NCBI RefSeq assembly: GCF_009935845.1
Contig: NZ_QWEK01000015.1
Span: 49,539-113,538 of the forward strand
Length of the DNA: 64,000 nucleotides
Reading direction: 5' to 3'
Source of the DNA: Pseudoflavonifractor sp. 524-17
GTDB lineage: Bacteria > Bacillota > Clostridia > Oscillospirales > Oscillospiraceae
Part shown: positions 1 to 9,530 of the stretch, piece after piece
Layout of the letters: every line of letters begins with the position of its first letter
How positions within the stretch are numbered: the first letter of the stretch is position 1
Notes under the pieces: model-generated
Database searches by the model: none
The model's input: only the letters and a program-made list of their open reading frames with translations
What the model was told of the DNA's origin: nothing
Made by a program: the position numbers and the translations under genes

Positions 1-3000
1 CGGGAATCCCCTTTTTCACAATCAAATCCTTGGCGTTGCCCAGCCATACATCCGTGCCGTGGGAAAAGCCGGACAGGCGCACCAGCACGTCAAACTCCGT
101 TGGCTGGGTATCCACCAGCATCCCCCGGACGAAGGAGGTGCCGAACTCAGGAATAGCCACCGCGCCGGTAGGACCTAAAACTGGGTCGTCCATAAATCCC
201 AGCACCTCGCTGGAGGTAAAAATAGACATCGTGTCCTTATCATCCAGGGGGATGGTTTTGGCGTCCACACCGGTGAGATCCTCCAGCATCCGGATCATGG
301 ATGGGTCATCATGCCCCAGCATATCCAGCTTGAGGATGTTGGACTCCATGGAATGATATTCAAAATGGGTGGTAATGATGTCAGTGCCGGTATCGTCGGC
401 GGGGTGCTGTACCGGACAAAAGTCAAAGATCTCCCGGTCCTGGGGGATGACTACCATGCCGCCTGGGTGCTGTCCAGTCGTGCGTTTGACGCCGGTACAT
501 CCCAGAGCCAGCCGGTTCTCCTCCGCCCGTGAGACGTGGATCGCCCGCTCATCCAGATACTTTTTCACATAGCCGAAGGCGGTCTTCTCCGCCACTGTCC
601 CAATGGTCCCCGCCCGGAATACGTGATTCTCCCCAAATAGCTCGAAGGTATGCCGGTGTGCCTTGGCCTGGTACTCTCCGGAGAAATTCAGGTCGATATC
701 CGGCACCTTGTCCCCCCCGAACCCCAGGAAGGTCTCAAAGGGGATATTAAATCCGTCCTTGACATAGGATGCACCGCAGACTGGACAGATCCCGTCCGGC
801 ATATCCGCCCCGCAGCCAAAGCCGTTCTTCACCCCGCTTTCAAAGTCTGAGTGCTTACAGTTGGGGCAGCGATAGTGGGGGGGCAGAGAGTTTACCTCTG
901 TAATACCGGACAAAAAAGCCGCCATAGAGGAACCCACCGAGCCACGGGAGCCTACCAGATAGCCGTGCTCCAGGGAGTCCTGCACCAGCTTCTGGGCCGA
1001 CATGTAGATCACGTCGTAGTGACGGCCCAGAATGGCGTCCAACTCCACCTGAATACGGTCTGTGACCAGCTGGGGCGGCTCCTCCCCATAGAGCTCCTTG
1101 GCTTTGCCCCACACCAGCCGCTTCAGCTCTCCCTCTGAGTCGTCCAAGTCAGGGGCGAAAAGGCCGTTGGGCAGAGGGACTACTTTTTCGCACCAGTCCG
1201 CCACCAGATTGGTGTTGCGTACCACCACGTTGTAGGCGTCCTCCTCTCCCAGGTAGGAGAACTCCTCCAGCATCTCCGTGGTGGTTTTAAAATAGATGGG
1301 CAGCGGGGCGTCGGCGTCATCAAAGCCTTTGGTAGCCAACAGAATGTGCCGGTAGATCTCATCCTCCGGGTCCAGGAAGTGTACATCTCCTGTGGCGCAC
1401 ACCGGCTTGTCCAGTGCCTTGCCCAGCTCCACAATGGTCCGGTTGAAGTCCTGGATCTCCTCTATGCTTTGAACAATACCCTTCCGAATCATAAAGGCGT
1501 TGTTGCACACCGGCTGAATTTCCAGGAAGTCATACCAGGCAGCAATGCGCTTGAGCTCATCCCAGTCCTTCCCTTTGCTCACTGCTTCGTAGAGCTCCCC
1601 CGCCTCACAGGCGGAGCCCAGAATCAGCCCCTCCCGATACTGATTGATGAGGCTTTTCGGCATGATGGGATAGCGCTTGAAGTGCTCCAGATGACCCTTT
1701 GAGATCAGCTGGTACAGATTGCGCAGTCCCAGCTGGTTCTTAGCCAGAACGATCAGATGTTTGGGCTGCCGCTTGGCCTTCCCCGCTCCCCGCAGCTTGA
1801 CCATGGCGGGGTTGATGGCCTGAAGACTGCGTACCCCCATGTCCTCCAGCATTTTGAAAAACGGAATGAGCATATAGGCCACGGTGGCTGCGTCGTCACT
1901 GGCGCGGTGGTGGTTGAAAGCAGGCAGATTCAGGTGCTCCGCCACAATGTCCAGCTTGTGTTTACCCAGCTGGGGCAGCAGATTCTGGGCCAGGATCAGG
2001 CTGTCCAGAGAAGTGTAATCAAAAGGAATCCCCGCCCGGCGGCAGCCCTCCGCCATAAAGCCCATGTCGAATTCCGCATTGTGGGCGGCCAGGGGCCGAC
2101 CGGCGGCAAAGTCTAGAAAGGACTGGATGGCCTCCGCCTGAGAGGGCGCCCCCTTGAGCATCTCGTCCGTAATACTGGTAAGCTCTACAATATTGCGGTC
2201 TAGGGGCCGGCCTGGATCGGCGAAGGTGTTGAAGGTCTCTGCTACCGCGCCGTCTCGCAGCACCACCGCGCCAATCTCCGTGATAGCGTCTTTCCGCCGG
2301 CTCAGTCCAGTGGTCTCAATATCGAAGCAGACAATTTCTCCGGTAAAATCCTGTTCTGCGCTGCCGTGGACCACCACCCGGTCATCCACGTCATTGATGT
2401 AGTATGCCTCTACTCCATAGAGAATTTTGATATTTTTCGCCGAGTGCCAGGCATCGGGAAATGCCTGAGCCACCCCGTGGTCAGTGATAGCGATGGCCCG
2501 GTGTCCCCAGGACTCCGCCCGCTTCACCACATTCTTATCCGGCCCCAGTTTGGGGCCTACCTGAGTGAGGGCGTCCATGGCTGACATAGTGGTGTGGAGA
2601 TGGAGCTCCACCCGCTTTTCCGGCGCGCCGTCCGTCTTAACGGTCTTTTCCCCCTCCATAATGGCCACGGGCTCCAGTACCATGTCATTGGTGAAGCGGT
2701 CGATATTCAGCCGGCCCTGGACCAGCAGGCGCTGGCCCTTCTTCACCTTCTCCACAATGGGCTTTCCCTCCTCGCCGGGGAAAAATTTGTTGATGCGCAC
2801 CGATCCGCCGTAATCCGTCAAGTCAAAGGACACCACCCAAGCGCCCCGCTTTTTCAGCTCCCGGTGGTCGATGGCGAATACGTCTCCCTCCACAACGACA
2901 GCGCCCATGTCCAAATCCAGATTTTTCATAGGCACCGGTACGCCCCGCACCTCGTGTTTGCCGTAGATGAGATTCTTTTTGCCGCCCTCCTGCCGCCGGG

Positions 3001-3397
3001 GCTTTTCCTTTGCCGGGGGCACTTTGATTTTTTTCAGCGCCTCCTGCCGGATGGCCTCTGTGCGGCGGAAGGCCTCCGCCGCCTGGGCATCAATGGTATC
3101 TGTTTGGACGGACGGCACAGGCGGGCTTGGAACAGCAGCCGGGGCCGGTTCGGATTGAGCTGGCGTCTGCCGCAGCTCCACCCGGGTGAGATCGTACGCC
3201 TGCCGGATCCGTTCCTCCGCCATACGCAGCGTTTCCGCCGGCAGTCGGTCTGGGTGCTCCAGCTCCGCCTCCAGTGTTCTGGCGCCGCAGGTGATGACGG
3301 CGCCCACCACCCAGGCTTTCTCCATGAGTGGAGCAATCTCATCTTCCTTCAGCTCGGAAAACAGCGTCTGGAATGAAATTTTTTTCTCGTCCTCCAT
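1..3397 (-). CDS. polC: DNA polymerase III alpha subunit, PolC type (3' end off window)
   Basis: Replicative polymerase of low-GC Gram-positives, carrying its own proofreading exonuclease. About 1132 N-terminal residues are visible; the family is about 1440, so roughly the last 300 lie beyond the left edge. Order seen: N-terminal region, OB-fold, PHP motif ELHLHTTMSAMDA near residue 260, the inserted DnaQ-like exonuclease starting FDIETTGLS near 358, then polymerase palm and fingers ending at SHGTDVWLGNAKDLI. Start is the ATG at 3397 behind GAGAGGAG, 11 bases after the upstream unknown gene. It is the last gene of the pyrH-to-polC cluster, a standard Firmicutes order. Confidence 0.97.
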   Translation of the reverse strand, partial: MEDEKKISFQTLFSELKEDEIAPLMEKAWVVGAVITCGARTLEAELEHPDRLPAETLRMAEERIRQAYDLTRVELRQTPAQSEPAPAAVPSPPVPSVQTDTIDAQAAEAFRRTEAIRQEALKKIKVPPAKEKPRRQEGGKKNLIYGKHEVRGVPVPMKNLDLDMGAVVVEGDVFAIDHRELKKRGAWVVSFDLTDYGGSVRINKFFPGEEGKPIVEKVKKGQRLLVQGRLNIDRFTNDMVLEPVAIMEGEKTVKTDGAPEKRVELHLHTTMSAMDALTQVGPKLGPDKNVVKRAESWGHRAIAITDHGVAQAFPDAWHSAKNIKILYGVEAYYINDVDDRVVVHGSAEQDFTGEIVCFDIETTGLSRRKDAITEIGAVVLRDGAVAETFNTFADPGRPLDRNIVELTSITDEMLKGAPSQAEAIQSFLDFAAGRPLAAHNAEFDMGFMAEGCRRAGIPFDYTSLDSLILAQNLLPQLGKHKLDIVAEHLNLPAFNHHRASDDAATVAYMLIPFFKMLEDMGVRSLQAINPAMVKLRGAGKAKRQPKHLIVLAKNQLGLRNLYQLISKGHLEHFKRYPIMPKSLINQYREGLILGSACEAGELYEAVSKGKDWDELKRIAAWYDFLEIQPVCNNAFMIRKGIVQSIEEIQDFNRTIVELGKALDKPVCATGDVHFLDPEDEIYRHILLATKGFDDADAPLPIYFKTTTEMLEEFSYLGEEDAYNVVVRNTNLVADWCEKVVPLPNGLFAPDLDDSEGELKRLVWGKAKELYGEEPPQLVTDRIQVELDAILGRHYDVIYMSAQKLVQDSLEHGYLVGSRGSVGSSMAAFLSGITEVNSLPPHYRCPNCKHSDFESGVKNGFGCGADMPDGICPVCGASYVKDGFNIPFETFLGFGGDKVPDIDLNFSGEYQAKAHRHTFELFGENHVFRAGTIGTVAEKTAFGYVKKYLDERAIHVSRAEENRLALGCTGVKRTTGQHPGGMVVIPQDREIFDFCPVQHPADDTGTDIITTHFEYHSMESNILKLDMLGHDDPSMIRMLEDLTGVDAKTIPLDDKDTMSIFTSSEVLGFMDDPVLGPTGAVAIPEFGTSFVRGMLVDTQPTEFDVLVRLSGFSHGTDVWLGNAKDLIVKKGIP

Positions 3398-3408
3398 AGG
3401 CTCCTCTC

Positions 3409-3831
3409 TCATTTCTCTCCCTGCGGCGCTTCCGCGGGGGTTATCGCTACCTGAACCACATACTTGGCAGGCCTGTGCTTTTCATACCGTTTGGCCACGC
3501 CGCAAAAATACTGGAATCCCATCTCCTTAGGCATACTCTTCTTCCCTACCGGCTCATAACCCAAGGGTTCCAGCGCCGCGCGCACCATCCGGCCAATGGA
3601 TTTGCGCACCAAATTGTCGCTTAAATCCAGTGTACCCGGGTGTCCTGCACAGTACTGCTCAATCTCCCCGGCGCATACCGCCAAAGCAGGCAGCTTCAGC
3701 TCGGAGGCAATGGCCATCCACCCCACCACGTCGGACCGGTGAATGATATTTTGATAGATGTACTGTGCCGTTTGATTTCCCGCCAGGGGCGCCAGGGTGT
3801 TGGAGGTGTTGATGAACTCCTGATAAGTCAT
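3409..3831 (-). CDS. conserved-looking protein of unknown function between ispG and polC
   Basis: 140 residues, not recognised. The chosen ATG (MTYQEFINT) follows AAGGAG at a 9-base spacing; a TTG eight codons earlier overlaps that Shine-Dalgarno site and is unlikely. No signal peptide or membrane segment is seen. The middle is a helical stretch with SDVVGWMAIASELKLPALAV, then a basic region (VRKSIGRMVRAALEPLGYEP) that could be a small helix-turn-helix-like fold, which is only a guess. It sits 11 bases upstream of polC and is almost certainly co-transcribed with it. There is no ispG terminator in the 113-base gap upstream, so it may also receive readthrough. Confidence 0.75.
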   Translation of the reverse strand: MTYQEFINTSNTLAPLAGNQTAQYIYQNIIHRSDVVGWMAIASELKLPALAVCAGEIEQYCAGHPGTLDLSDNLVRKSIGRMVRAALEPLGYEPVGKKSMPKEMGFQYFCGVAKRYEKHRPAKYVVQVAITPAEAPQGEK

Positions 3832-3944
3832 GCTGCTGTTCTCCTTCCTTTTCAAACCACTAAAATCAGCTCTTAGGATAGAGTTAGCATGTCACAGTTC
3901 CGGCGTTTTGTAAAGACTCTTTTTAAAAATCTAAAACCAGTTCT

Positions 3945-4982
3945 TTAAAGGGTCTCAATCAGGGCAAACAGCTCGTCTACCAGTTGGTACTGGGGGACCT
4001 TTTTGACAATCTCCCCCCGGCGGAAGAGCAGCCCCTCCCCCCGGCCGCCGGCGATGCCAACATCGGCGGCGCTGGCCTCACCGGGACCGTTCACCACGCA
4101 GCCCATTACTGCTACAGTAATGGGCTTGTCTACCGTCTTCAGGCGTGCCTCCACTTGGTTGGCCAGGGAGATGAGGTCAATCTGGGTGCGGCCGCAGGTG
4201 GGGCAGGAGATAAGCTCCGCCCCTTCCCGGCGCAGGCCGGCCACCTTTAAAATGTCTCGGGCGGCATAGATCTCCTCCACCGGATCCGCAGACAGGGATA
4301 CCCGGATGGTATCTCCAATCCCCAGGGCCAGGAGCCCGCCAATCCCCACCGCCGATTTCAGCACCCCCATTCGCGGGGTCCCCGCCTCGGTGAGTCCTAC
4401 ATGGAGGGGATAGCGGCTCTGCTCCGCCATCAGCCGGTAGGCCGCCATGGTCAATGGCACGCTGGAGCACTTGAGGGACACGCAGATGTCGTCAAAGTCA
4501 TACCTGTTCAGCAGGCGGATGTGGCAGAAGGCGGAGTCCACAAGGGCCTGAGCCGTCACACCGCCATATCGCTCCAGCAGATGCTTTTCCAGAGACCCGC
4601 CGTTGACCCCCACCCGGATGGGGATATTCCGGGCGGCGCAGGCCTGGGCCACCGCCTTCACCCGGTCCTCTCCCCCGATGTTGCCGGGATTGATGCGCAC
4701 CGCGTCCGCCCCGGCGGCTGCCGCCTCCAGAGCCAGCTTGTAGTCAAAGTGGATATCCACTACCAGCGGAATGGAAATCTGCTCCCGAATCCGCCCAATG
4801 GCCTTGGCGGCGGCCCTATCGGGAACTGCGCACCGGATGATCTCACAGCCCGCCGCCTCCAGCTTGTGGATCTGGGCCACGGTGGCCGCCACGTCGTGCG
4901 TGGGGGTGTTAGTCATAGACTGAATGGTAACTGGCGCACCCCCGCCCACGGGAATTTTTCCCACTTGGATCTGTTTTGTCAT
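3945..4982 (-). CDS. ispG: 4-hydroxy-3-methylbut-2-enyl diphosphate synthase (flavodoxin/ferredoxin)
   Basis: Penultimate MEP-pathway enzyme: converts MEcPP to HMBPP using a 4Fe-4S cluster. 345 residues, family-typical for the short bacterial form. N-terminal TIM barrel (VTIQSMTNTPTHDV, VRINPGNIGG), then the C-terminal cluster domain with CPTCGR near residue 260 and GCVVNGPGEA near 295, supplying the three cysteines and the glutamate ligand. Start is the ATG at 4982 behind GAGGAG; the upstream in-frame TTG at 5003 would place that site inside the gene. It lies 17 bases after rseP, in the same transcript. Confidence 0.97.
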   Translation of the reverse strand: MTKQIQVGKIPVGGGAPVTIQSMTNTPTHDVAATVAQIHKLEAAGCEIIRCAVPDRAAAKAIGRIREQISIPLVVDIHFDYKLALEAAAAGADAVRINPGNIGGEDRVKAVAQACAARNIPIRVGVNGGSLEKHLLERYGGVTAQALVDSAFCHIRLLNRYDFDDICVSLKCSSVPLTMAAYRLMAEQSRYPLHVGLTEAGTPRMGVLKSAVGIGGLLALGIGDTIRVSLSADPVEEIYAARDILKVAGLRREGAELISCPTCGRTQIDLISLANQVEARLKTVDKPITVAVMGCVVNGPGEASAADVGIAGGRGEGLLFRRGEIVKKVPQYQLVDELFALIETL

Positions 4983-4999
4983 CGTCCACTCCTCTTTTG

Positions 5000-6061
5000 T
5001 CAATGGATCAGCTTAAAAATATCGCTCACCGCCACAACGGCCATCAGGGCCAGCAGACAGAAAAAGCCTGCCATATTCACCGCATTTTCGTACTTGGGAT
5101 CCAGCTTTTTCTTGGTAAAAAAGGTAACCAGCAGGTTAATCGCCAGAAAGAAAATGCGCCCCCCGTCCAAAGCGGGAATGGGCAGCAGGTTCATCACCGC
5201 CAGATTAATGGCGATAAAGGCCACAAACTGCATCACGCCCTGCAGAGCCAGTGCCGGCGTCTCCGCGCTGGCGCCCACCTGGCCGATGGTATTGACGATG
5301 CCGATGGGGCCGGACAGATCCTTCAGCCCCACCGCGCCCCGGACCAGCATCCCCAGGCTCTCCCACACCAGCTTGGCGAAAATAACCGACTGCCGCCAGG
5401 CCAAAATCAGGCAGTCAATGGGGCCGATGGCCTCGGTCTCTCCAAAGGAGAGGCCGTACATCTGGCGCTGTTCCCCTTCGTAATTGAAAGTGCGGCGGAC
5501 CAGTGGCTGGCCGGCCAGCGTTACCGTCTCTCCCTCCCGACGGACCACCAGATCCACACGGCCATCGGCAGACGCCTGATCCAGAAGGGCATCAATCTCC
5601 CCCCGGTAGCGCACCCGGTGCCCCTCAATGGAGACGATCCGGTCCCCCGGCTGGAGCCCCACCTCCTGGACGGGAAAGCCGTCCAAAAATCCAGTGACCA
5701 CCGGCGAGGCCACCTGGCCTACCGTCATAAACAGCCCCATTAAAATCAGCAGTCCGGTCAGAAAGTTCATAAACGAGCCGGCGGCCAAAATAATCACCTT
5801 CCGCCAGGCGGACTTGCGCTCAAAGGAGCGGGGATCGGCGGAGTCCCCCTCCTCCCCCTCCATAGCGCAGAAGCCGCCGATGGGGAACGCCCGCAGAGCA
5901 TACAGGGTCTCCCCCTTCTGCCGGGAAACCAGCAGCGGCCCCATACCGATGGCAAATTCATTCACCTTGACCCCCAGCAGCTTGGCGGTAATAAAGTGTC
6001 CGAATTCATGGACAGCGATAAGAACGCCGAACATCAAAATGGCGATAATAATATAGACCAT
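5000..6061 (-). CDS. rseP: RIP site-2 metalloprotease (RseP/RasP family, M50)
   Basis: Membrane-embedded zinc protease that cuts anti-sigma factors and signal-peptide remnants within the membrane. 353 residues. HEFGH (His18, Glu19, His22) in the first membrane helix is the catalytic zinc motif; NLLPIPALDGG near 291-301 supplies the third ligand Asp. A PDZ domain lies in the middle (PGDRIVSIEGHRVRYRGEI). Start is the ATG at 6061 after AGGAGG; the longer frame upstream is non-coding. Located between dxr and ispG as in Bacillus and Clostridium. Confidence 0.96.
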   Translation of the reverse strand: MVYIIIAILMFGVLIAVHEFGHFITAKLLGVKVNEFAIGMGPLLVSRQKGETLYALRAFPIGGFCAMEGEEGDSADPRSFERKSAWRKVIILAAGSFMNFLTGLLILMGLFMTVGQVASPVVTGFLDGFPVQEVGLQPGDRIVSIEGHRVRYRGEIDALLDQASADGRVDLVVRREGETVTLAGQPLVRRTFNYEGEQRQMYGLSFGETEAIGPIDCLILAWRQSVIFAKLVWESLGMLVRGAVGLKDLSGPIGIVNTIGQVGASAETPALALQGVMQFVAFIAINLAVMNLLPIPALDGGRIFFLAINLLVTFFTKKKLDPKYENAVNMAGFFCLLALMAVVAVSDIFKLIH

Positions 6062-6146
6062 AAAACCTCCTGAAACGCAGGTATGGGGCGGCGCGGAAAA
6101 GCGCCGCCCCATAAAGTGATGGGATAAGATGGAACTGGCGCACCGA

Positions 6147-7298
6147 TCAAGCCAGGACGAGACCATTCACACAGGCGCGGGCCGCTTCGTCCGCCGCGAA
6201 GATATCCTCCAGCGTGGGACTGTGCTGGACGGGGATCCGCGCCATGGCTTTCTCCACCAGACGCGGGATCTCCAAAAAGCCAATCTCGCCCTGAAGGAAC
6301 CGCTCTACCGCAGCCTCGTTGGCCCCATTGAGTACAGCGGTGGCCGTCCCGCCCCGCTTGGCGGCCTGTATTGCCAGGGGCAGACAGGGGAAACGCCCGT
6401 CATCCGGCAGAGCAAAGGTCAGCGTACCAATCTGGGCAAGATCCAAGGGCGGGGCCACCGCGGGGCCGCGCCCCGGCCAAGTAAAAGCGTACTCAATGGG
6501 CACCCGCATATCAGGCGCCCCCAGTTGGGCCAGTACAGCATGATCCGAGTATTCCACAAGAGAGTGTATGATACTCTCCCGATGGATCAGAACCGCGATT
6601 TTTTCCGGCGGCATGTGGTAGAGCCGCATGGCTTCAATAAACTCCAGCCCCTTGTTCATCATGGTAGCGGAGTCTATGGTAATTTTGGCCCCCATGGACC
6701 AGTTGGGGTGCTTCAGCGCATCCGCCAATGTGACATGCTCCAGCTCCGCCTGACTTTTCCCCCAGAAGGGACCGCCGGAAGCGGTGAGGATCAGCCGCTT
6801 GACCTCCCCCCGGTCCTGGCAGCCCTGGAGACACTGAAAGATGGCGGAGTGCTCGGAATCTACGGGGACAATTTCCGCCCCACAGCGCTGGGCCTCCGCC
6901 ATGACCAGCTCTCCGGCACACACCAGCGTCTCCTTGTTGGCCAGTCCAATACGCTTTCCCGTCTGAATGGCTGCTAAGGTGGGGCGCAGTCCGGCGATGC
7001 CCACCACAGCGGTGACCACGGTGTCTGCCTCCGGCAGGACGGCGGCCTCCAAAAGTCCCTCCTGCCCGCCGGCCACCCGGATACTGGTATCCGCCAGCCG
7101 GATCCGCAGATCAGCGGCGGCCTTCTCCTCCGTCAGCACCGCCAGAGCCGGGGAGAACCGGCGGCACTGGGCCTCCAGCTCCGTCACGTCTCGCCGGGCG
7201 GTGAGGGCTGCCGCTCGAATGCCGCAGGCGGCAATCACATCCAGAGACTGCCGTCCGATGGATCCGGTGGACCCCAAAATGGAAATTGCCTGTTGCAT
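6147..7298 (-). CDS. dxr: 1-deoxy-D-xylulose 5-phosphate reductoisomerase
   Basis: First committed MEP-pathway step: DXP to MEP with NADPH. 383 residues. ILGSTGSIG at residues 7-15 is the NADPH-binding loop; NKETLV, PVDSEHSAIFQ, ASGGPFWG and IDSATMMNKGLEFIEA are the conserved metal and substrate-binding segments. Start ATG at 7298 has AAGGGCGG upstream; a TTG two codons earlier is less likely. It follows cdsA by 19 bases. With ispG here and dxs/ispA at 39-42 kb it makes this window rich in isoprenoid genes. Confidence 0.97.
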   Translation of the reverse strand: MQQAISILGSTGSIGRQSLDVIAACGIRAAALTARRDVTELEAQCRRFSPALAVLTEEKAAADLRIRLADTSIRVAGGQEGLLEAAVLPEADTVVTAVVGIAGLRPTLAAIQTGKRIGLANKETLVCAGELVMAEAQRCGAEIVPVDSEHSAIFQCLQGCQDRGEVKRLILTASGGPFWGKSQAELEHVTLADALKHPNWSMGAKITIDSATMMNKGLEFIEAMRLYHMPPEKIAVLIHRESIIHSLVEYSDHAVLAQLGAPDMRVPIEYAFTWPGRGPAVAPPLDLAQIGTLTFALPDDGRFPCLPLAIQAAKRGGTATAVLNGANEAAVERFLQGEIGFLEIPRLVEKAMARIPVQHSPTLEDIFAADEAARACVNGLVLA

Positions 7299-7317
7299 GA
7301 ACAACCGCCCTTCTTTC

Positions 7318-8142
7318 TTAACCTGTTATGGCCGGCAGCCAGCGGATGAGCAGCTCCATGAGGGGCGCACAGAAGATCACGCTGTCGAAGCGGTCCAGCA
7401 CACCGCCATGGCCGGGGAGAATATTGCCGTAGTCCTTGATGCCATACTCCCGCTTGATGTAGGAGAAAGCCAGATCGCCGAACTGGGAGATCACACTCCC
7501 CATCATTCCATAGAGGGTTAACATGGCGTAGTTTTCCACCTGAGCGCCGAACTGATAGACTACAACACCGTAGAGCAACAGCGTAAACGAGCTGCCTACA
7601 AAGCCGCCAAAGGCTCCCTCCACCGTCTTTTTGGGGGAGAGCTCCGGCGCCAGCTTGCGCTTTCCAAAGCGCATCCCCGCGAAGAGTGCGAAGGCGTCGC
7701 TGGCGAAAGCGGCGGCAAAGGGCAGCACAATCAGATACCGCCACCCCTCCATCAGACGGATACGCACAAAAGAGGAGAGAAAAAACGGGATCATAACCGA
7801 CAGGAAAAAGGCGCCGCCCATCTTCTCCATGGTCACCGCCTTATGGCTGTGAATGGCCTCGGCAAACAGGAAGCTGACATAGGCCAGCAGTCCCGCCAGC
7901 GCCAAGGTCTGATCCTGGCCGAAGTAGACCCAGAAGGGGATCAGTCCCGCCAGTACGATGGAGATGCCGGAAATGCGGAGGTTTTTGACAAAGCCGGTAG
8001 ACCACAGGGCCTCATGAACCGCCAGCGCGGACAATCCCGCGATGGCGGCGGGGATTACAATGGGGTAGACCGGTGAAACGCCGAAGAGGATGACAAAGAT
8101 CAGGGGAATGAAAATTACAGCAACTAAGACACGCTTTCCCAT
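7318..8142 (-). CDS. cdsA: phosphatidate cytidylyltransferase
   Basis: Makes CDP-diacylglycerol from phosphatidic acid and CTP, the branch point of phospholipid synthesis, in the membrane. 274 residues with about seven to eight hydrophobic segments. The family signature is clear at the C-terminal third: SYIKREYGIKDYGNILPGHG, followed by G-V-L-D-R-F-D. Its ATG at 8142 directly abuts the uppS stop codon (no intervening base), so the two are translationally coupled and the ribosome-binding site lies inside uppS. Confidence 0.96.
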   Translation of the reverse strand: MGKRVLVAVIFIPLIFVILFGVSPVYPIVIPAAIAGLSALAVHEALWSTGFVKNLRISGISIVLAGLIPFWVYFGQDQTLALAGLLAYVSFLFAEAIHSHKAVTMEKMGGAFFLSVMIPFFLSSFVRIRLMEGWRYLIVLPFAAAFASDAFALFAGMRFGKRKLAPELSPKKTVEGAFGGFVGSSFTLLLYGVVVYQFGAQVENYAMLTLYGMMGSVISQFGDLAFSYIKREYGIKDYGNILPGHGGVLDRFDSVIFCAPLMELLIRWLPAITG

Positions 8143-8892
8143 TCAGACACCTCCAAACCGGCGGGAGCGGGACTGAAAATCAGCCAGCGCCCGGTTCAGC
8201 TCCCTCTTTGAAAAATCGGGCCAGAGCACATCGGTAAAATAAAACTCGGCGTAGGCCGACTGCCAGGGCAGGAAGTTGGACAGGCGGAGCTCCCCGCTGG
8301 GCCGGATCACCAGATCCGGGTCTGGGATGCCGGCGGAATAGAGATGGGCGCAGACATCCTCCTCAGTAAGAGAAGCGGCGTTGCGCTGTCCGGCGGCGCA
8401 CTCTGCCGCCAGGGCCCGGACGGCCTGGACAATCTCATCCCGCCCGCCGTAGTTCAGGCAAATGTTAACCTGACAGCCCTCGTAGTGGGTGGAGATCTCC
8501 TCTGTCTTCCGGCACAGGGCGCACAGCTCCTTGCTCAGCGGAGATAGATCCCCCAAAAACTTCATTTTCACCCGGTCCCGCTCCATCTTTCCAATGGCCT
8601 CCAGCAGGTACTTTTTCAGCAGATCCATAATGGCGGATACCTCTTCCGCCGGCCGCTTCCAGTTTTCTGTGGAGAAGGCGTATACCGTCAGGTACTCCAG
8701 CCCGATATCTTTGCAGTAGGTGGCGATGGTACGAAAGGTCTCTGCCCCGGCGGCGTGTCCCGCCGTGCGGGGCAGTCCCCGCCGCTTGGCCCAGCGGCCG
8801 TTTCCATCCATAATGATTGCCACATGCCGGGGCAGACGGCTGAAGTCCACTTCCCCGTCCCGCTTCGTTCCTCTGGATTTAAACAGTGACAT
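8143..8892 (-). CDS. uppS: undecaprenyl diphosphate synthase (cis-prenyltransferase)
   Basis: Builds the C55 lipid carrier for peptidoglycan from farnesyl-PP and IPP. 249 residues. HVAIIMDGNGRWAKRRG near residues 23-39 contains the catalytic Asp29 and the phosphate-binding loop; STENW and the C-terminal DLVIRPSGELRLSNFLPWQ are conserved. Start is taken as the ATG at 8892 with AGGA 10 bases upstream, rather than the TTG three codons earlier. Its substrate would come from the ispA product encoded at 41.5 kb. Confidence 0.96.
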   Translation of the reverse strand: MSLFKSRGTKRDGEVDFSRLPRHVAIIMDGNGRWAKRRGLPRTAGHAAGAETFRTIATYCKDIGLEYLTVYAFSTENWKRPAEEVSAIMDLLKKYLLEAIGKMERDRVKMKFLGDLSPLSKELCALCRKTEEISTHYEGCQVNICLNYGGRDEIVQAVRALAAECAAGQRNAASLTEEDVCAHLYSAGIPDPDLVIRPSGELRLSNFLPWQSAYAEFYFTDVLWPDFSKRELNRALADFQSRSRRFGGV

Positions 8893-8974
8893 AGCATCCA
8901 ATTCCTATATCCAATCAGAATTTGGTGCGGAGCGTGGAACGCCCCGCACCAGCATAGTCAAGGGGGGAAGACCG

Positions 8975-9529
8975 TCAGACCGCCATCAGCTCCGCTTCCT
9001 TCTTGGCGCTCAGCTCGTCGATCTGCTTGCAGCGTTTTTCTGTGAGATCCTGCATCTCTTTCTCGTATTCCTTCAGGTCGTCCTCGGTAATCTCGCTCTT
9101 CTTCTTCATGCTCTTATAGGTCTCCACCGCGTCCCGGCGGATGTTGCGGATGGCCACCTTTCCCGCCTCGGCGTATTTTTTCACCTGCTTGGACAACTCT
9201 CTGCGGCGCTCCTCGGTCAGCTGGGGGAAGGCCAGGCGGATGAGACGGCCGTCATTCTGTGGGTTGATGCCCAGATCAGAGGTCTGAATGGCCTTTTCAA
9301 TGGCCTTCAGAATGCTGGCGTCCCAGGGCTGAATGGTGAGAGTACGGGGGTCCGGAGAGGAAATGGCCGCCACCTGATTGATGGGCGTGGGGGTGCCGTA
9401 GTAATCCACCGTGATTTTGTCCAACACAGCGGCGTTTGCCCGGCCCGCCCGGACGCTGGCAAAGTCGCCGGACACCACGTCGATGGTCTTCTGCATCTTT
9501 TCATCATAAGGCTTATGGATCTCGTTCAT
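8975..9529 (-). CDS. frr: ribosome recycling factor
   Basis: Works with EF-G to split post-termination ribosomes. 184 residues, the usual family length, with the conserved SVRAGRANAAVLDKITVDYYG and INPQNDGRLIRLAFPQLTEE segments and a charged helical C-terminal arm. Start ATG lies one base after the pyrH stop codon, so the two genes are tightly coupled. An 82-base gap separates it from uppS. Confidence 0.98.
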   Translation of the reverse strand: MNEIHKPYDEKMQKTIDVVSGDFASVRAGRANAAVLDKITVDYYGTPTPINQVAAISSPDPRTLTIQPWDASILKAIEKAIQTSDLGINPQNDGRLIRLAFPQLTEERRRELSKQVKKYAEAGKVAIRNIRRDAVETYKSMKKKSEITEDDLKEYEKEMQDLTEKRCKQIDELSAKKEAELMAV

Positions 9530-9530
9530 C

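Noticed and set aside
2594..3376. A long plus-strand open frame opposite polC.
   Set aside because: Antisense of the polC OB/PHP region; no start signal and no family resemblance.
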